29,798 nt of DNA from Paludibacter sp. (GCA_030655595.1 JAUSNQ010000031.1:1-29798), one strand, 5' to 3'; positions 9,183 to 18,059 are shown, counted from the first letter of the stretch. The notes: generated by a model not told the origin, from the letters alone. Numbers and translations: made by a program.

Positions 9183-10745
9183 TTAATGTATTTGTTTTGA
9201 TAAAAAATCTCTCACGACAAACATTTTCCGTTTTCTGATTTCATTCTGATGAGCAATCTCCCTGTCAGTAATGAAACCTTTTTGTAAAGAAACAAAACGT
9301 TTGTCAAGTTTCAATTCGGTTTTGATAATTTCATTTATCCCGGAAAGCAGTTCCTTCGCTTTTAAACGGCTATAATCTTCCGATTGATAAATGGATTCCA
9401 ACGCTTTAAATTTAAGATAATTAACCCGAATATCAAACATCAGTTTAAAATGTTCAAACTCTGTTTTATTATTCTTGGGCTTTAACGTGTATAATTTATC
9501 ACGCATCAGGGTTGCTTGTTGCAACATATCTGCGGCAGTTGCACCCTTCGCATTTTTACCTGAATGTACAATATCCTGTCTGTCTTTCAATACCTCCCAA
9601 AGCGCATAACCTTCCTTTTCACTCAATCCAAAACGATCCTGAGCATACTCAACAACAAATTTTTCGGGATTCAGAGGTTCAGTTTGATTAACTGATTTTC
9701 CGTATGCAGCCAGCAAGATACGAAATCCATTCAGCGGATACACATTTCTCACCTGTTCCATGTCCTGAATTTCCCAACCGCGGTCGTATTTAAAACTGTA
9801 AAGTCCCGAAGTTGACCACGAAGTCATGATGATACCTTCGTATCCATTTTCACGAGAATACGGAATAAAATCACGCTGGTTGTTGAAGTGTGTCAGCCAG
9901 GTAGTCAGGTTCATATTATCCGGACTCGATCGAATTGAGGGAGCTCCCCACATGGTCGCACCGGCATCGTATAATTTTTTCATATCTCCAAAATGGTTGA
10001 TTTTCCAACCATAATTCCAGTCAACGTAAATAAGATTATCCGGCATATCAGCAATGGCTTCTGGATACTTCAGGATAACATCGGCCCAAAGCACCGGTAT
10101 TTTTCCCAACTCAGTTACAATTTCACACATTGCTTTTACATAATCGACAAACAATTTTGATTTACCTTCTTCATTAACCTTTACCTGACATTCATCACAA
10201 GAACCTAACAAATAAGTTTCATCACCACCTATATGGAAATATTGAGAAGGATGATATGCAACCAGCTCCCTGAACATACTTTTGAAAATAGGCACAGCAT
10301 CGTGCACCTTCATTGGGCACACCTGCGAAACTTCTTTCCTGTCTTCGCTGATATGACGATAACGATCGTGGCGCAGAATCCACTCCACATGTCCAAAACA
10401 GTGATGAATAGGGATGACATCAATTCCCAGAGTCGTACAATAGGCGATAAAATCTTTGACTTCATCGGGTTTGTAAGAATACTGATTACTGATGGTTGCA
10501 TTATCATCATATGGGAAAGTTGCCTCCCACTCCATGACCAGCGTATTAATCTTATAATCGGCTAGTTCTTTGGCAAATGCTTTCAATGCCGGCATAGTCA
10601 TCACCTGTGAACGCAAGTCCAGGTGAAATCCTTTAACTTTAAAATCTTTTTCCACAGCATAAGCCGGGGATAATCCGATCGATAAAAACAAAAACAGCAC
10701 TAATTTCTTTAATCTGTTCAATTTCAACACATTCCTTCTACACAT
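9183..10745 (-). CDS. GH20-type beta-N-acetylhexosaminidase, catalytic-domain-only form
   Basis: The catalytic barrel starts almost directly after the signal peptide (VKGFHLDLRSQVMTMPAL) and lacks the usual N-terminal GH20b domain. FHIGGDETY supplies the catalytic Asp-Glu pair (about D175/E176). VLWADVIL, DWNYGW and IIMTSWSTSG carry the aromatic residues that line the GH20 pocket. The last ~120 residues are a charged helical extension. The frame opens at a TTG (10757) overlapping the upstream stop, but the ATG at 10745 is a better start: it is a normal codon and leaves a basic n-region plus the hydrophobic core KKLVLFLFLSIG. The next gene follows after 24 bases. The enzyme should remove terminal GlcNAc or GalNAc in the periplasm; linkage preference cannot be read from sequence. 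Confidence 0.88.
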   Translation of the reverse strand: MCRRNVLKLNRLKKLVLFLFLSIGLSPAYAVEKDFKVKGFHLDLRSQVMTMPALKAFAKELADYKINTLVMEWEATFPYDDNATISNQYSYKPDEVKDFIAYCTTLGIDVIPIHHCFGHVEWILRHDRYRHISEDRKEVSQVCPMKVHDAVPIFKSMFRELVAYHPSQYFHIGGDETYLLGSCDECQVKVNEEGKSKLFVDYVKAMCEIVTELGKIPVLWADVILKYPEAIADMPDNLIYVDWNYGWKINHFGDMKKLYDAGATMWGAPSIRSSPDNMNLTTWLTHFNNQRDFIPYSRENGYEGIIMTSWSTSGLYSFKYDRGWEIQDMEQVRNVYPLNGFRILLAAYGKSVNQTEPLNPEKFVVEYAQDRFGLSEKEGYALWEVLKDRQDIVHSGKNAKGATAADMLQQATLMRDKLYTLKPKNNKTEFEHFKLMFDIRVNYLKFKALESIYQSEDYSRLKAKELLSGINEIIKTELKLDKRFVSLQKGFITDREIAHQNEIRKRKMFVVRDFLSKQIH

Positions 10746-10753
10746 ATATATAT

Positions 10754-12361
10754 TCAATCTAATTTTCTATAATTTATATTCAAAGCATCATAATGCTTTA
10801 TTACTTTTTTCAAGCGGGAAATGAAATCATCATAGTTTTTATTATGCTGTGGCGACCAGCTTACCTCAGCCAAAGCCGCTATGCGTGGAAAGACCATGTA
10901 CTCCACATGCTTTTCATTTGGCATGTATTCTGTCCACACATTTGCCTGGGTACCTTTTATTAATTTAGCTTCCTCTACTGATAAAACCAGCGGGATGGGG
11001 TTATATGCATAAACTTTTTCTAATGGAAGATTTCCTCCGATAGTAAGCGGTTCAGTTTCCCTGTCACCCTGATAATAATCAAAATACACGGATTTGTGAG
11101 GTGTCATGATGACCGGATTGCCCCGTCTTGCACCAACAATTCCACCTTCTTCACTGCGCCATGACATGACAGTAATTGTTTTAGAAACTTCAGCTTCGAC
11201 TGCATCATCCCAGCAGATAACCTTTTTACCCTTTGCGTTAAGAAATTTTTCCATACGTGCGGTGACATGAGCCTGCAATTGCGTTTCATCTGAAATCCCT
11301 TCTGCTTTCATCCTGTCCTGACAAGCCTTACAACGTTTCCACCTGGTTTTGGGAGCTTCGTCACCACCCAAATGAATGTATTCACCCGGGAAAAGTTCAG
11401 CAACCTCGGCGAGTACATTTTCAAGAAAGACCATTGTTTCTTCCTTTGTACAATAAATATCGTGAAATATACCCCAACGACCGACCACCTCAAACGGTCC
11501 GCCTGAACAAGAAAGTTCAGGATAAGCTGATAATGCTGCCAAAGCGTGCCCCGGAAGTTCAATCTCGGGAATAATGTTGACATGACGTTTATTGGCATAA
11601 GCTATTACTTCCCTAATGTCATCTTTGGTATAAAACCCTCCATGATCAACCATTTTCCATTTCCAATCGGGCGCATTCTTATGTCCATCTATTTCCATCC
11701 TTCTGAAAGCTCCAATTTCAGTTAGTTTTGGATATTGTTCAATTTCAATTCTCCAACCCTGATCATCGGTCAGATGCCAATGAAAAGTATTGAGTTTGTG
11801 AAAAGCCAGCATGTCGATAAAGCGCATAACAAACTCTTTAGACATAAAATGACGACTTACATCTAGCATCATGCCCCTGTAGGCAAAAGCCGGCGCATCT
11901 TTAACAGTTAAACAAGGTACCGACCATTTTACCCCTGCAACCTTTTTATCAGCATTGATTTCAGGAGGAAGTAACTGCCTGATACTTTGCAATGCATAAA
12001 AGATGCCTGTTGGCGTTGATGCTTTGATTTCAAGCTTGTTCGTAGTAACATCAAGATAATATGCTTCGTTTCCTTTTATCTGCGTATCAATTCGACAAAC
12101 AATTACATTTTTACCTGATTTTCCTTGAATAATATTCAGTGGATATGATGCTGTAGTAACAAACAACTCCTGAAACAACACAACTGCATTGCGCATAGCC
12201 TCATTATCAGGTTGTAGTATGATGGATGTTTTGGGAGAAAAAACAAATTCGCCTCGTCTCATTTCATACGACTCCGGAACAGGTATTAAACCCGGGGAGC
12301 TTGCGAAAACTGAGGAAAACATTAATACTATCAACACCACCAGGACACTTCTTTTATTCAT
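10754..12361 (-). CDS. GH20 beta-N-acetylhexosaminidase with GH20b domain
   Basis: A 535-residue protein with signal peptide RSVLVVLIVLMFSSVFA, so probably periplasmic. Residues ~22-150 form the GH20b domain (LIPVPESYEMRRGEF ... GIFYALQSIRQLLPPE). Residues ~155-510 are the catalytic barrel beginning AYRGMMLDVSRHFMS, with FHWHLTDDQGWRIEIE, the catalytic pair D334/E335 in HLGGDEAPKTRW, and GTQANVWTEY near the end. This is the ordinary exo-beta-hexosaminidase arrangement, releasing non-reducing-end GlcNAc/GalNAc by substrate-assisted catalysis. No C-terminal accessory domain is present. Its stop abuts the next GH20 gene, indicating translational coupling. It is preceded by a 156-base gap containing a strong hairpin, so its expression may be set apart from the upstream genes. 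Confidence 0.96.
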   Translation of the reverse strand: MNKRSVLVVLIVLMFSSVFASSPGLIPVPESYEMRRGEFVFSPKTSIILQPDNEAMRNAVVLFQELFVTTASYPLNIIQGKSGKNVIVCRIDTQIKGNEAYYLDVTTNKLEIKASTPTGIFYALQSIRQLLPPEINADKKVAGVKWSVPCLTVKDAPAFAYRGMMLDVSRHFMSKEFVMRFIDMLAFHKLNTFHWHLTDDQGWRIEIEQYPKLTEIGAFRRMEIDGHKNAPDWKWKMVDHGGFYTKDDIREVIAYANKRHVNIIPEIELPGHALAALSAYPELSCSGGPFEVVGRWGIFHDIYCTKEETMVFLENVLAEVAELFPGEYIHLGGDEAPKTRWKRCKACQDRMKAEGISDETQLQAHVTARMEKFLNAKGKKVICWDDAVEAEVSKTITVMSWRSEEGGIVGARRGNPVIMTPHKSVYFDYYQGDRETEPLTIGGNLPLEKVYAYNPIPLVLSVEEAKLIKGTQANVWTEYMPNEKHVEYMVFPRIAALAEVSWSPQHNKNYDDFISRLKKVIKHYDALNINYRKLD

Positions 12362-12517
12362 ATCAAAAATATTATCAACTTAAATAAACCTCAAAAAAAT
12401 CACACTTAGCTAAAAACGAGCTAAATCAAACCATACCTTGATGCTTTATCAACGAAGAAGTAATTTCCGGACAGTCTTGTTACACAGAACTGTCCGGAAA
12501 AGCTCTAAATAATATCT
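12362..12517. other. Intergenic gap inside the PUL operon
   Basis: This 156-base spacer lies between the T9SS binding protein and the first GH20 gene and is the longest gap in the operon. It contains the hairpin at 12465-12499 and a weaker six-bp inverted repeat (12406-12411 with 12419-12424). Minus-strand TATTTTTG lies only a few bases before the GH20 ATG, too close to act as a normal -7 element. No convincing small ORF was seen. Confidence 0.5.
12465..12499 (-). terminator. Intercistronic hairpin (attenuator or mRNA-processing element)
   Basis: A perfect 11-bp inverted repeat (TTCCGGACAGT at 12465-12475, complement at 12489-12499) flanks a 13-base loop, starting 18 bases past the stop of the T9SS binding protein. 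On the minus strand it is followed by ATTACTTC rather than a T run, so it is not a good intrinsic terminator. Partial termination or protection of the upstream mRNA 3' end is more likely. Confidence 0.55.
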
Positions 12518-14125
12518 TTACGGTACAATTATTTTCTGGGTACTACCGTTTGTTTCAACAAGATAGAAACCCTGCGGTAATCTCAGTGTTACATGATTTC
12601 CCTGACCACTTTTTACAGTAACACCTGTTAAAGTTCTTACTGCATAATTGATATCTTCTGGACTTTCAAAATACAATTGACCTTTAGATGTATTGAATAT
12701 AACTTTTGAAGCAGATATTTGTGTAGTCCCGGTTGTTGTATCTTTCATAGTTATGCGGATATCATCCAATCCAAATGGAATCTTTGTATTTTCTTTTTCT
12801 ACATAGAACAATACATCAGTGTGTTGATTGCTGTTAATGCTCACTGTTTTTGCAGTAAACGTAGCATCATATGGGGCTTCAAAGGTTTCACACAAAGTCC
12901 ATCCCGAGAAATCGGTAAATGTATCTTCACTTGCAGGTCTTTTATAAACAGAGAAAGTACTTGTTCCGGTATCTCTGGTTTTCAGGTAGAAAGTCATTAC
13001 ATCCGGCAAATCCAAATTAGGAATCATCAACCAGCCTGAAGTAATGGCAGGATCAGAACCACCTCTGATGCGTATTGAATTTGAACCCATATATAAGCCA
13101 TTGTTGTAATTAGCATTTACATCAATCATCCAGTCATTAACACCTGCTGTTTGGCTTGAGATCCATCCTGTAGGAATTACATCCGAAGTAAATCCCTGAA
13201 GAACAACATCATTTGTCACATTAAAAATTACTGTGTATAGTTTTTTTGTTACACCATCAGCTGCGGTAACTTCAATTTCATACGTTATGGTGTTACCAAC
13301 TGTAACCGGCTCACTAACAACAACGGTTGCATTTGCATCTGTTGAAGTTCCAGCTACTGTTGGGATGATTGAGTTGTTTGTCAGGATGTTATAAGTGACG
13401 GTATTGGGATTAAAATTGTTGATTGCCTTTCCTCCAACTGTTATTTCGGTAAGCGTAGCAATCGTATTATCCACATACGATTCAAATGTAATATCATCAA
13501 TCATAAATACATTTTCCAGGTTGCTACCATCAAGAGCAGGAGTAGGTGCAGTATAGAATGCAAAATACAATTTATAATCCGTGAATGCTGATGCAACTGG
13601 AACTGTGTAAAAATACTCCATCTTTGTCCAGGTACTACCTAAATTAATTAGCGTATTTGCTGTTTTGGAAGGGTCGTAAACACCACCTGCATTCGGGCCC
13701 TGTACTTCTCCGATTGTAGGTCTTTTGCCTGATTGGAATAAACTAACATTCACCAAAGTTGCAGTACCCCTTGCATAAAAAGTTAATTTATACTGAGCCC
13801 CTTTCGTTAAAGTCATAACTGAATTATTGTAGAACCTGCAACCACCGGAAGCATGAGGATTAGCTAACACAGCAGCGTTACTACCAGTATGCCCGGGACC
13901 CTGATAGATTGTCAATCCACCATTACCGGCATCACCCGTCCAGCCTGTTACACCTGTAGCTATTGCTCCAACTCTTTGTAGAATAACTTCCGGGTCTCCA
14001 TAATCAGTCAAACCTGTCCATGCAGTTTCAAAATTAGCATTGCCCAATGTCAACACATCAGCTGCTTGCATTGCAGATACGCTTAAAAGCACACTCAAAG
14101 TCAAAAGGAATAAAAGTTTTTTCAT
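12518..14125 (-). CDS. T9SS-exported multi-domain glycan-binding-like protein
   Basis: A 535-residue protein with no recognisable catalytic domain. Signal peptide (LLFLLTLSVLLSVSAMQA), then a ~200-residue beta-sandwich module (~22-220; NANFETAWTGLTDYG ... FMIDDITFESYVD) shared with the upstream neighbour and resembling CBM4/9/22-type carbohydrate-binding domains. Residues ~221-305 resemble a cadherin-like beta-sandwich (ATLTEITVGGKAI ... KKLYTVIFNV). Residues ~306-460 resemble a choice-of-anchor-J/cleaved-adhesin domain (GFTSDVIPTGWISSQ ... FGLDDIRITM). The last ~70 residues look like a type A T9SS sorting domain (LPQGFYLVETNGSTQKIIV). It is probably a cell-surface or released protein that holds the glycan for the enzymes. 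It follows the T9SS GH18-like gene by 35 bases. Confidence 0.75.
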   Translation of the reverse strand: MKKLLFLLTLSVLLSVSAMQAADVLTLGNANFETAWTGLTDYGDPEVILQRVGAIATGVTGWTGDAGNGGLTIYQGPGHTGSNAAVLANPHASGGCRFYNNSVMTLTKGAQYKLTFYARGTATLVNVSLFQSGKRPTIGEVQGPNAGGVYDPSKTANTLINLGSTWTKMEYFYTVPVASAFTDYKLYFAFYTAPTPALDGSNLENVFMIDDITFESYVDNTIATLTEITVGGKAINNFNPNTVTYNILTNNSIIPTVAGTSTDANATVVVSEPVTVGNTITYEIEVTAADGVTKKLYTVIFNVTNDVVLQGFTSDVIPTGWISSQTAGVNDWMIDVNANYNNGLYMGSNSIRIRGGSDPAITSGWLMIPNLDLPDVMTFYLKTRDTGTSTFSVYKRPASEDTFTDFSGWTLCETFEAPYDATFTAKTVSINSNQHTDVLFYVEKENTKIPFGLDDIRITMKDTTTGTTQISASKVIFNTSKGQLYFESPEDINYAVRTLTGVTVKSGQGNHVTLRLPQGFYLVETNGSTQKIIVP

Positions 14126-14160
14126 ATTCGTATTTTTTTAATAAGTAAATAATAGAAATT

Positions 14161-16074
14161 TTATTTTATAAATTTATATTGAACCGGCAAACCGGCATCG
14201 AAAATTAGCCTGGCAATATAGCAACCATCAGGTATATGTATTAAAGATACTTCCTCAGCACCATCTATTGATTTGATTTGAAGAAGTTGACCCTGCAGGG
14301 TGAATAATTCAAATCGCGCATCTGCATCGAATGCTTTAAAGACAAGTGATGACGTAACCTTATTATAAGACATCAGTTTATCTGCCTGAAAATCTTTAGC
14401 ATTTTGCAGTGTTGTGATACTTATCGGTGTACCGCCGTCATCCCACATCATTTCTAATCCTTCAAACTCAAAAAAATCAATTCCCCTGAAAGCAGGTTTA
14501 ACAGCACCCTGCGAATATAAATAATGCATGGCATCAACCAGATAAGCCCAACCTTTAGGGTGTAATGAAGTCGTTTCATCCCCCCCATCCCCATAGGTAT
14601 TCAAACTCGTTTTAACACATATACTTACACTGGCCGGATAATCATTTGCACTATCGATAACCGACAAGCCACGCTGCCATACTTTTTCTCTTGTATCGGT
14701 ATAAATCATTGCGGTTACGTATTCGCAATCGTTCAGAAATTGTGGTGTGCTACCATGCGAGAGCAGACCTGCATTGAAATTATTCTGGTACATATAATGA
14801 ATGGCTTCATTCAAAGGCAAACCATTCAGATTGTTTTTAGCAAGCGCCAACATGTTATGCGTACGCTGCAGCAACAAATCATTAGAATTACCAATACCGT
14901 AATTGTTATTGCTATCCCAAAAATAGGTTAATGATGATGGTGTATCACTTCCACCTTCCTTTAACACATGGGGTTCCCAATCGGCCGAAACAGCATCGAA
15001 ACGCTGCGCAGGAGCGACACCGTTGTTAAACGCCAACACCTGAGCACAGTCTTGCAAAATAAGATTGTCGTTTACAAAGTGATTGTAATTAGCCAGACGA
15101 AGCGCCCATATTTTCAGACCATATTCGTGAGCTGCCTGATTAAAATTCTTTATCCAGTTGTAGCGGGCTGCATCTGAACCGGTCAATGACCCAGCTGTTG
15201 CCGACAAATAAACATCTTTGATGCCGAGCAAAGCAATGCGGGCTGCAAGTTTAACCGGATTACTGAGGTAAGTTGTAATTGACCTGCTATTATAAATATA
15301 TACCCCTGAACGAGAACCCTCTTCTGCCCTGATAGCTAAACGAAAATTCAAGGATCTTTCGAGCATTCCTGCTGAAATTTCTCCTATTACAGCCAATGAA
15401 GTATCCTGCGATACTGGATCTACATGATGTTCCAGAGTTACATCATCAATCATAAACAGGTTGTTCAAGTTACTGCCGTCAATTGCAGGAGCTGTACATC
15501 CATAGAAAGCAAAGTACAATTTATAATCTGTGTATGCAGCATCTTCTGGAACCGTGAAATTATACACATGTTTTGTCCATACGGAACCATATGTAAGAAT
15601 TGAGTTGGTGTTTTTTGAAGTATCGTATATTCCTGCCGGGTGCGGACCTGCAACCTGAGCTATAGTAGGACGAACTTCAGATTGAAACAAACTTACATTC
15701 ACGAGGGTTGCTGAACCACGCGCAAAAAAAGTCAGCCTATATCTGGCACCTTTAGTTAGCGAGAGAATACTGTTGTTGTAAAATCTGGCACCCCCGGTTA
15801 CGTGAGTATTGATTAATACAGCCGAATGATTTCCGGTGCGACCAGATCCCTGATAAACACTCAGATTCCCATTACCTACATCACCTTTCCATCCTGTGAC
15901 ATTTGTGGCTACATCCGACACCTTTTTCAAAATGACCTCCGGAGTTCCAAAATCTGTCAACCCTGTCCATGCCGTTTCAAAACCCGGATTTTCGAGTATT
16001 AACACATCTGAGGCATACAGGTTGTTAGCATGAATCATCAGTGAAATCAATATGAAAAGAATAACTTTTCTCAT
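14161..16074 (-). CDS. T9SS-exported GH18-like protein with N-terminal CBM-like module (paralogue C)
   Basis: A 637-residue secreted protein with three parts after the signal peptide (KVILFILISLMIHANNLYA). Residues ~22-218 are the same beta-sandwich module as in the downstream neighbour (NPGFETAWTGLTDFG ... FMIDDVTLEHHVD). Residues ~230-560 form a GH18-like barrel almost collinear with the lipoprotein at 6948-8060. Its motif is FDAVSADWEPH, with D360, S363, D365 and E367; the usual Gly after the first Asp is Ala here. VTAMIYTD is the candidate strand-6 Tyr, and FRGIDFFEFEGLEMMW the last strand. The last ~65 residues look like a T9SS sorting domain (FELFTLQGQLLQI ... IPDGCYIARL). It is probably the surface enzyme that makes the first cuts. 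Confidence 0.75.
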   Translation of the reverse strand: MRKVILFILISLMIHANNLYASDVLILENPGFETAWTGLTDFGTPEVILKKVSDVATNVTGWKGDVGNGNLSVYQGSGRTGNHSAVLINTHVTGGARFYNNSILSLTKGARYRLTFFARGSATLVNVSLFQSEVRPTIAQVAGPHPAGIYDTSKNTNSILTYGSVWTKHVYNFTVPEDAAYTDYKLYFAFYGCTAPAIDGSNLNNLFMIDDVTLEHHVDPVSQDTSLAVIGEISAGMLERSLNFRLAIRAEEGSRSGVYIYNSRSITTYLSNPVKLAARIALLGIKDVYLSATAGSLTGSDAARYNWIKNFNQAAHEYGLKIWALRLANYNHFVNDNLILQDCAQVLAFNNGVAPAQRFDAVSADWEPHVLKEGGSDTPSSLTYFWDSNNNYGIGNSNDLLLQRTHNMLALAKNNLNGLPLNEAIHYMYQNNFNAGLLSHGSTPQFLNDCEYVTAMIYTDTREKVWQRGLSVIDSANDYPASVSICVKTSLNTYGDGGDETTSLHPKGWAYLVDAMHYLYSQGAVKPAFRGIDFFEFEGLEMMWDDGGTPISITTLQNAKDFQADKLMSYNKVTSSLVFKAFDADARFELFTLQGQLLQIKSIDGAEEVSLIHIPDGCYIARLIFDAGLPVQYKFIK

Positions 16075-16112
16075 AAATCAAATTTTCCGGTTGTAATTAA
16101 TCATTCTAATAT

Positions 16113-16143
16113 CCGGTCAGGATATTTTTTTTACCCTGACCGG
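16113..16143 (-). terminator. Intercistronic hairpin after the surface lipoprotein gene
   Basis: Perfect 9-bp inverted repeat CCGGTCAGG (16113-16121) and CCTGACCGG (16135-16143) with a 13-base loop carrying eight T residues on the plus strand. It begins 7 bases beyond the stop at 16151. The minus-strand sequence after the stem is not T-rich, so it is more likely a partial terminator or 3'-end stabiliser separating the SusCD block from the enzyme genes. Confidence 0.55.
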
Positions 16144-16150
16144 CACTATT

Positions 16151-18040
16151 TTACTTTTGAATTTTCACTTTAATATAGAATGTAGATGCAGATTTATCAG
16201 CCGGCATATTATCAAACACATCATAAATAAACACGACTTTTTTAGCTTGTCCGTCAATTTGAGCCTCATATCCAACTACCATATTAGCCGCAACTGGGTT
16301 TGGGAATGCTCCGGATGCGATAACCGGAGTTTCAGAACTACCTGTTAATGTTAATCCCTCAAGGTGATCAACTGTTGTTTCATCAAAATCAGCACGGTTG
16401 ATGGTAGAAATTGTTTTTACAGTATAATTCGTTGATGTACCCCAGGTATCCATGCCTGCATTGATTTTCGTGTGTCCGGTAAACTTTGCTGAGCCCCTTG
16501 CATAAGTCATGTTACCAACACGTACGGCACCATGGCTTGATTGGGTATGGAAAGCCACATCGCACTCCATAGGCGCAGCTTTACCTTCAAGATAACTCAT
16601 TGCTTTCCGGTTTTTCGCCGAGAAGAATGGTCCGGGAAGTGGTCCTGTATCGGAAGTAGCTTTGGCATCTTCACCCGCCATCGACATCAGCACCCGTGCA
16701 TAATAGTAGCCGACATGAACATCACGATAGACATTTGTAATTTTATCATTTACATCCACAACTTCAACACCAACTTTCCGGGTTGCTTTGGTTGCAATGA
16801 AAGATGCATTCAGCGATATATTGTTTCCGGAATAACTAATTGGAGATCTTTGAATGATTGTTCCAGTATTATCATACACCACAAAATCAACCGATTGAAA
16901 ACCGCTAAGTGTTACAATGCTACCTGTCAGGTCAATATTTTGACCTAAATCATATCCATTAAAATCATTTACTGCTTGATTTACAGTTACAGCAGGCGCC
17001 GGTGCTACTTCAACCACATTGACCGTACAAGTAAATGTTGTCGTTTTATTATTCTCGTCAGTAGCTTCAACTATCAAGCCCTGATCATTCATGACAACCC
17101 GATCTAATTGAATAGAGAATGGATATGTCGACTGTGATGGAGACAAATTAACATCATTCAGCAACACATTACCGGTGGATTTTTTTCTCAAAAATTTAAC
17201 TTGCTTTATTTTTGCATCAGCCGTAATATTACCTGCAATGGTGATATTCGTAAATTCATTTGCACTCATTGATGTTCCACCGGCAAATACCACTTCAGGT
17301 CCCGGGATTTCAACAAATTCAACTTTCAAGGTTGCTACCTTAATTTTCGGTTTGCTTTGATCGCCTGCCGACACATAGACTTTAACGGCAGTAGTTCTTG
17401 GCAGAAACTGATATCCATCAACACTCAGGTCAACCTGATATGATTTTTCCTGTGCATTAAACTTAATCGTATCCTTTCCTTCTATTAAGATAGGACTTTC
17501 AACACGGTTTACCACCCTGGATACTGCAAAAGCCATCAACTTGTCTTCACTTGAAGCATTGATTACGATAACCGGCATCGGATCACCCTCCCGATAATTA
17601 ACTACTGTTGATTCAACACCATTCACGCGGAAAGTTACAACCGGTGCATCCCTCAGGGGGACAACCCTGATTGGCAACGTGGCTGACACAATCCGTCCTG
17701 CCCTGTCTTTTGCTTCTACCTTGAATCCTACAACATCTTCAGTATAAGGAATCAATTTTGAAACAGAGAAACTATGTATATTTGGAAAAATTGTGATGGG
17801 ATTCTCATACATCGTTTCCGAATCTTCAGATTTGATTACATATTGTGTAACAGTGGTAAGTCCTGCTTCAGCCTGAATCACAGATACAATTTCCGGAACT
17901 TTGGCAGCATTCAGATCAACCAACAAGCTATCTACCATGAATACAATCCGAGGTTCTGCGAATGCGTCAAAATCGATTGGATCAGGTTTACAACCGGCAA
18001 ACAGTATGACAAATAATAATATAAATTCTTTTATCTTCAT
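16151..18040 (-). CDS. Multi-Ig-like surface lipoprotein, probable glycan-binding protein (SusE/F position)
   Basis: A 629-residue lipoprotein with lipobox LFAGC, so C17 is acylated. By eye there are four Ig-like segments of ~95-115 residues (~30-128, 133-245, 250-345, 347-445), most opening with a P-x-V motif (APVVTFRVNG, GPEVVFAGG, APAVTVNQ). A unique C-terminal region (~450-629; YYARVLMSMAGEDAKA ... KKVVFIYDVFDNM) follows. It is the second gene after susD, where SusE/SusF-like surface glycan-binding proteins sit. The string-of-Ig layout with a distinct C-terminal domain is that of such proteins, which hold the polymer near the SusCD transporter. No enzyme motif is seen. Assignment rests on architecture and position, not a recognised family. 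Confidence 0.7.
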   Translation of the reverse strand: MKIKEFILLFVILFAGCKPDPIDFDAFAEPRIVFMVDSLLVDLNAAKVPEIVSVIQAEAGLTTVTQYVIKSEDSETMYENPITIFPNIHSFSVSKLIPYTEDVVGFKVEAKDRAGRIVSATLPIRVVPLRDAPVVTFRVNGVESTVVNYREGDPMPVIVINASSEDKLMAFAVSRVVNRVESPILIEGKDTIKFNAQEKSYQVDLSVDGYQFLPRTTAVKVYVSAGDQSKPKIKVATLKVEFVEIPGPEVVFAGGTSMSANEFTNITIAGNITADAKIKQVKFLRKKSTGNVLLNDVNLSPSQSTYPFSIQLDRVVMNDQGLIVEATDENNKTTTFTCTVNVVEVAPAPAVTVNQAVNDFNGYDLGQNIDLTGSIVTLSGFQSVDFVVYDNTGTIIQRSPISYSGNNISLNASFIATKATRKVGVEVVDVNDKITNVYRDVHVGYYYARVLMSMAGEDAKATSDTGPLPGPFFSAKNRKAMSYLEGKAAPMECDVAFHTQSSHGAVRVGNMTYARGSAKFTGHTKINAGMDTWGTSTNYTVKTISTINRADFDETTVDHLEGLTLTGSSETPVIASGAFPNPVAANMVVGYEAQIDGQAKKVVFIYDVFDNMPADKSASTFYIKVKIQK

Positions 18041-18059
18041 GATGATTAATTTCTATAAA

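Noticed and set aside
10745..10757. TTG start for the second GH20 gene overlapping the upstream stop
   Set aside because: An ATG four codons later gives a better signal peptide; the TTG adds only MNIY and has no supporting ribosome-binding sequence.
12518..14125. Hypothesis that the T9SS binding protein is a truncated enzyme
   Set aside because: All four modules are complete and it has an intact C-terminal sorting domain with no frame disruption, so it is a genuine non-catalytic protein.
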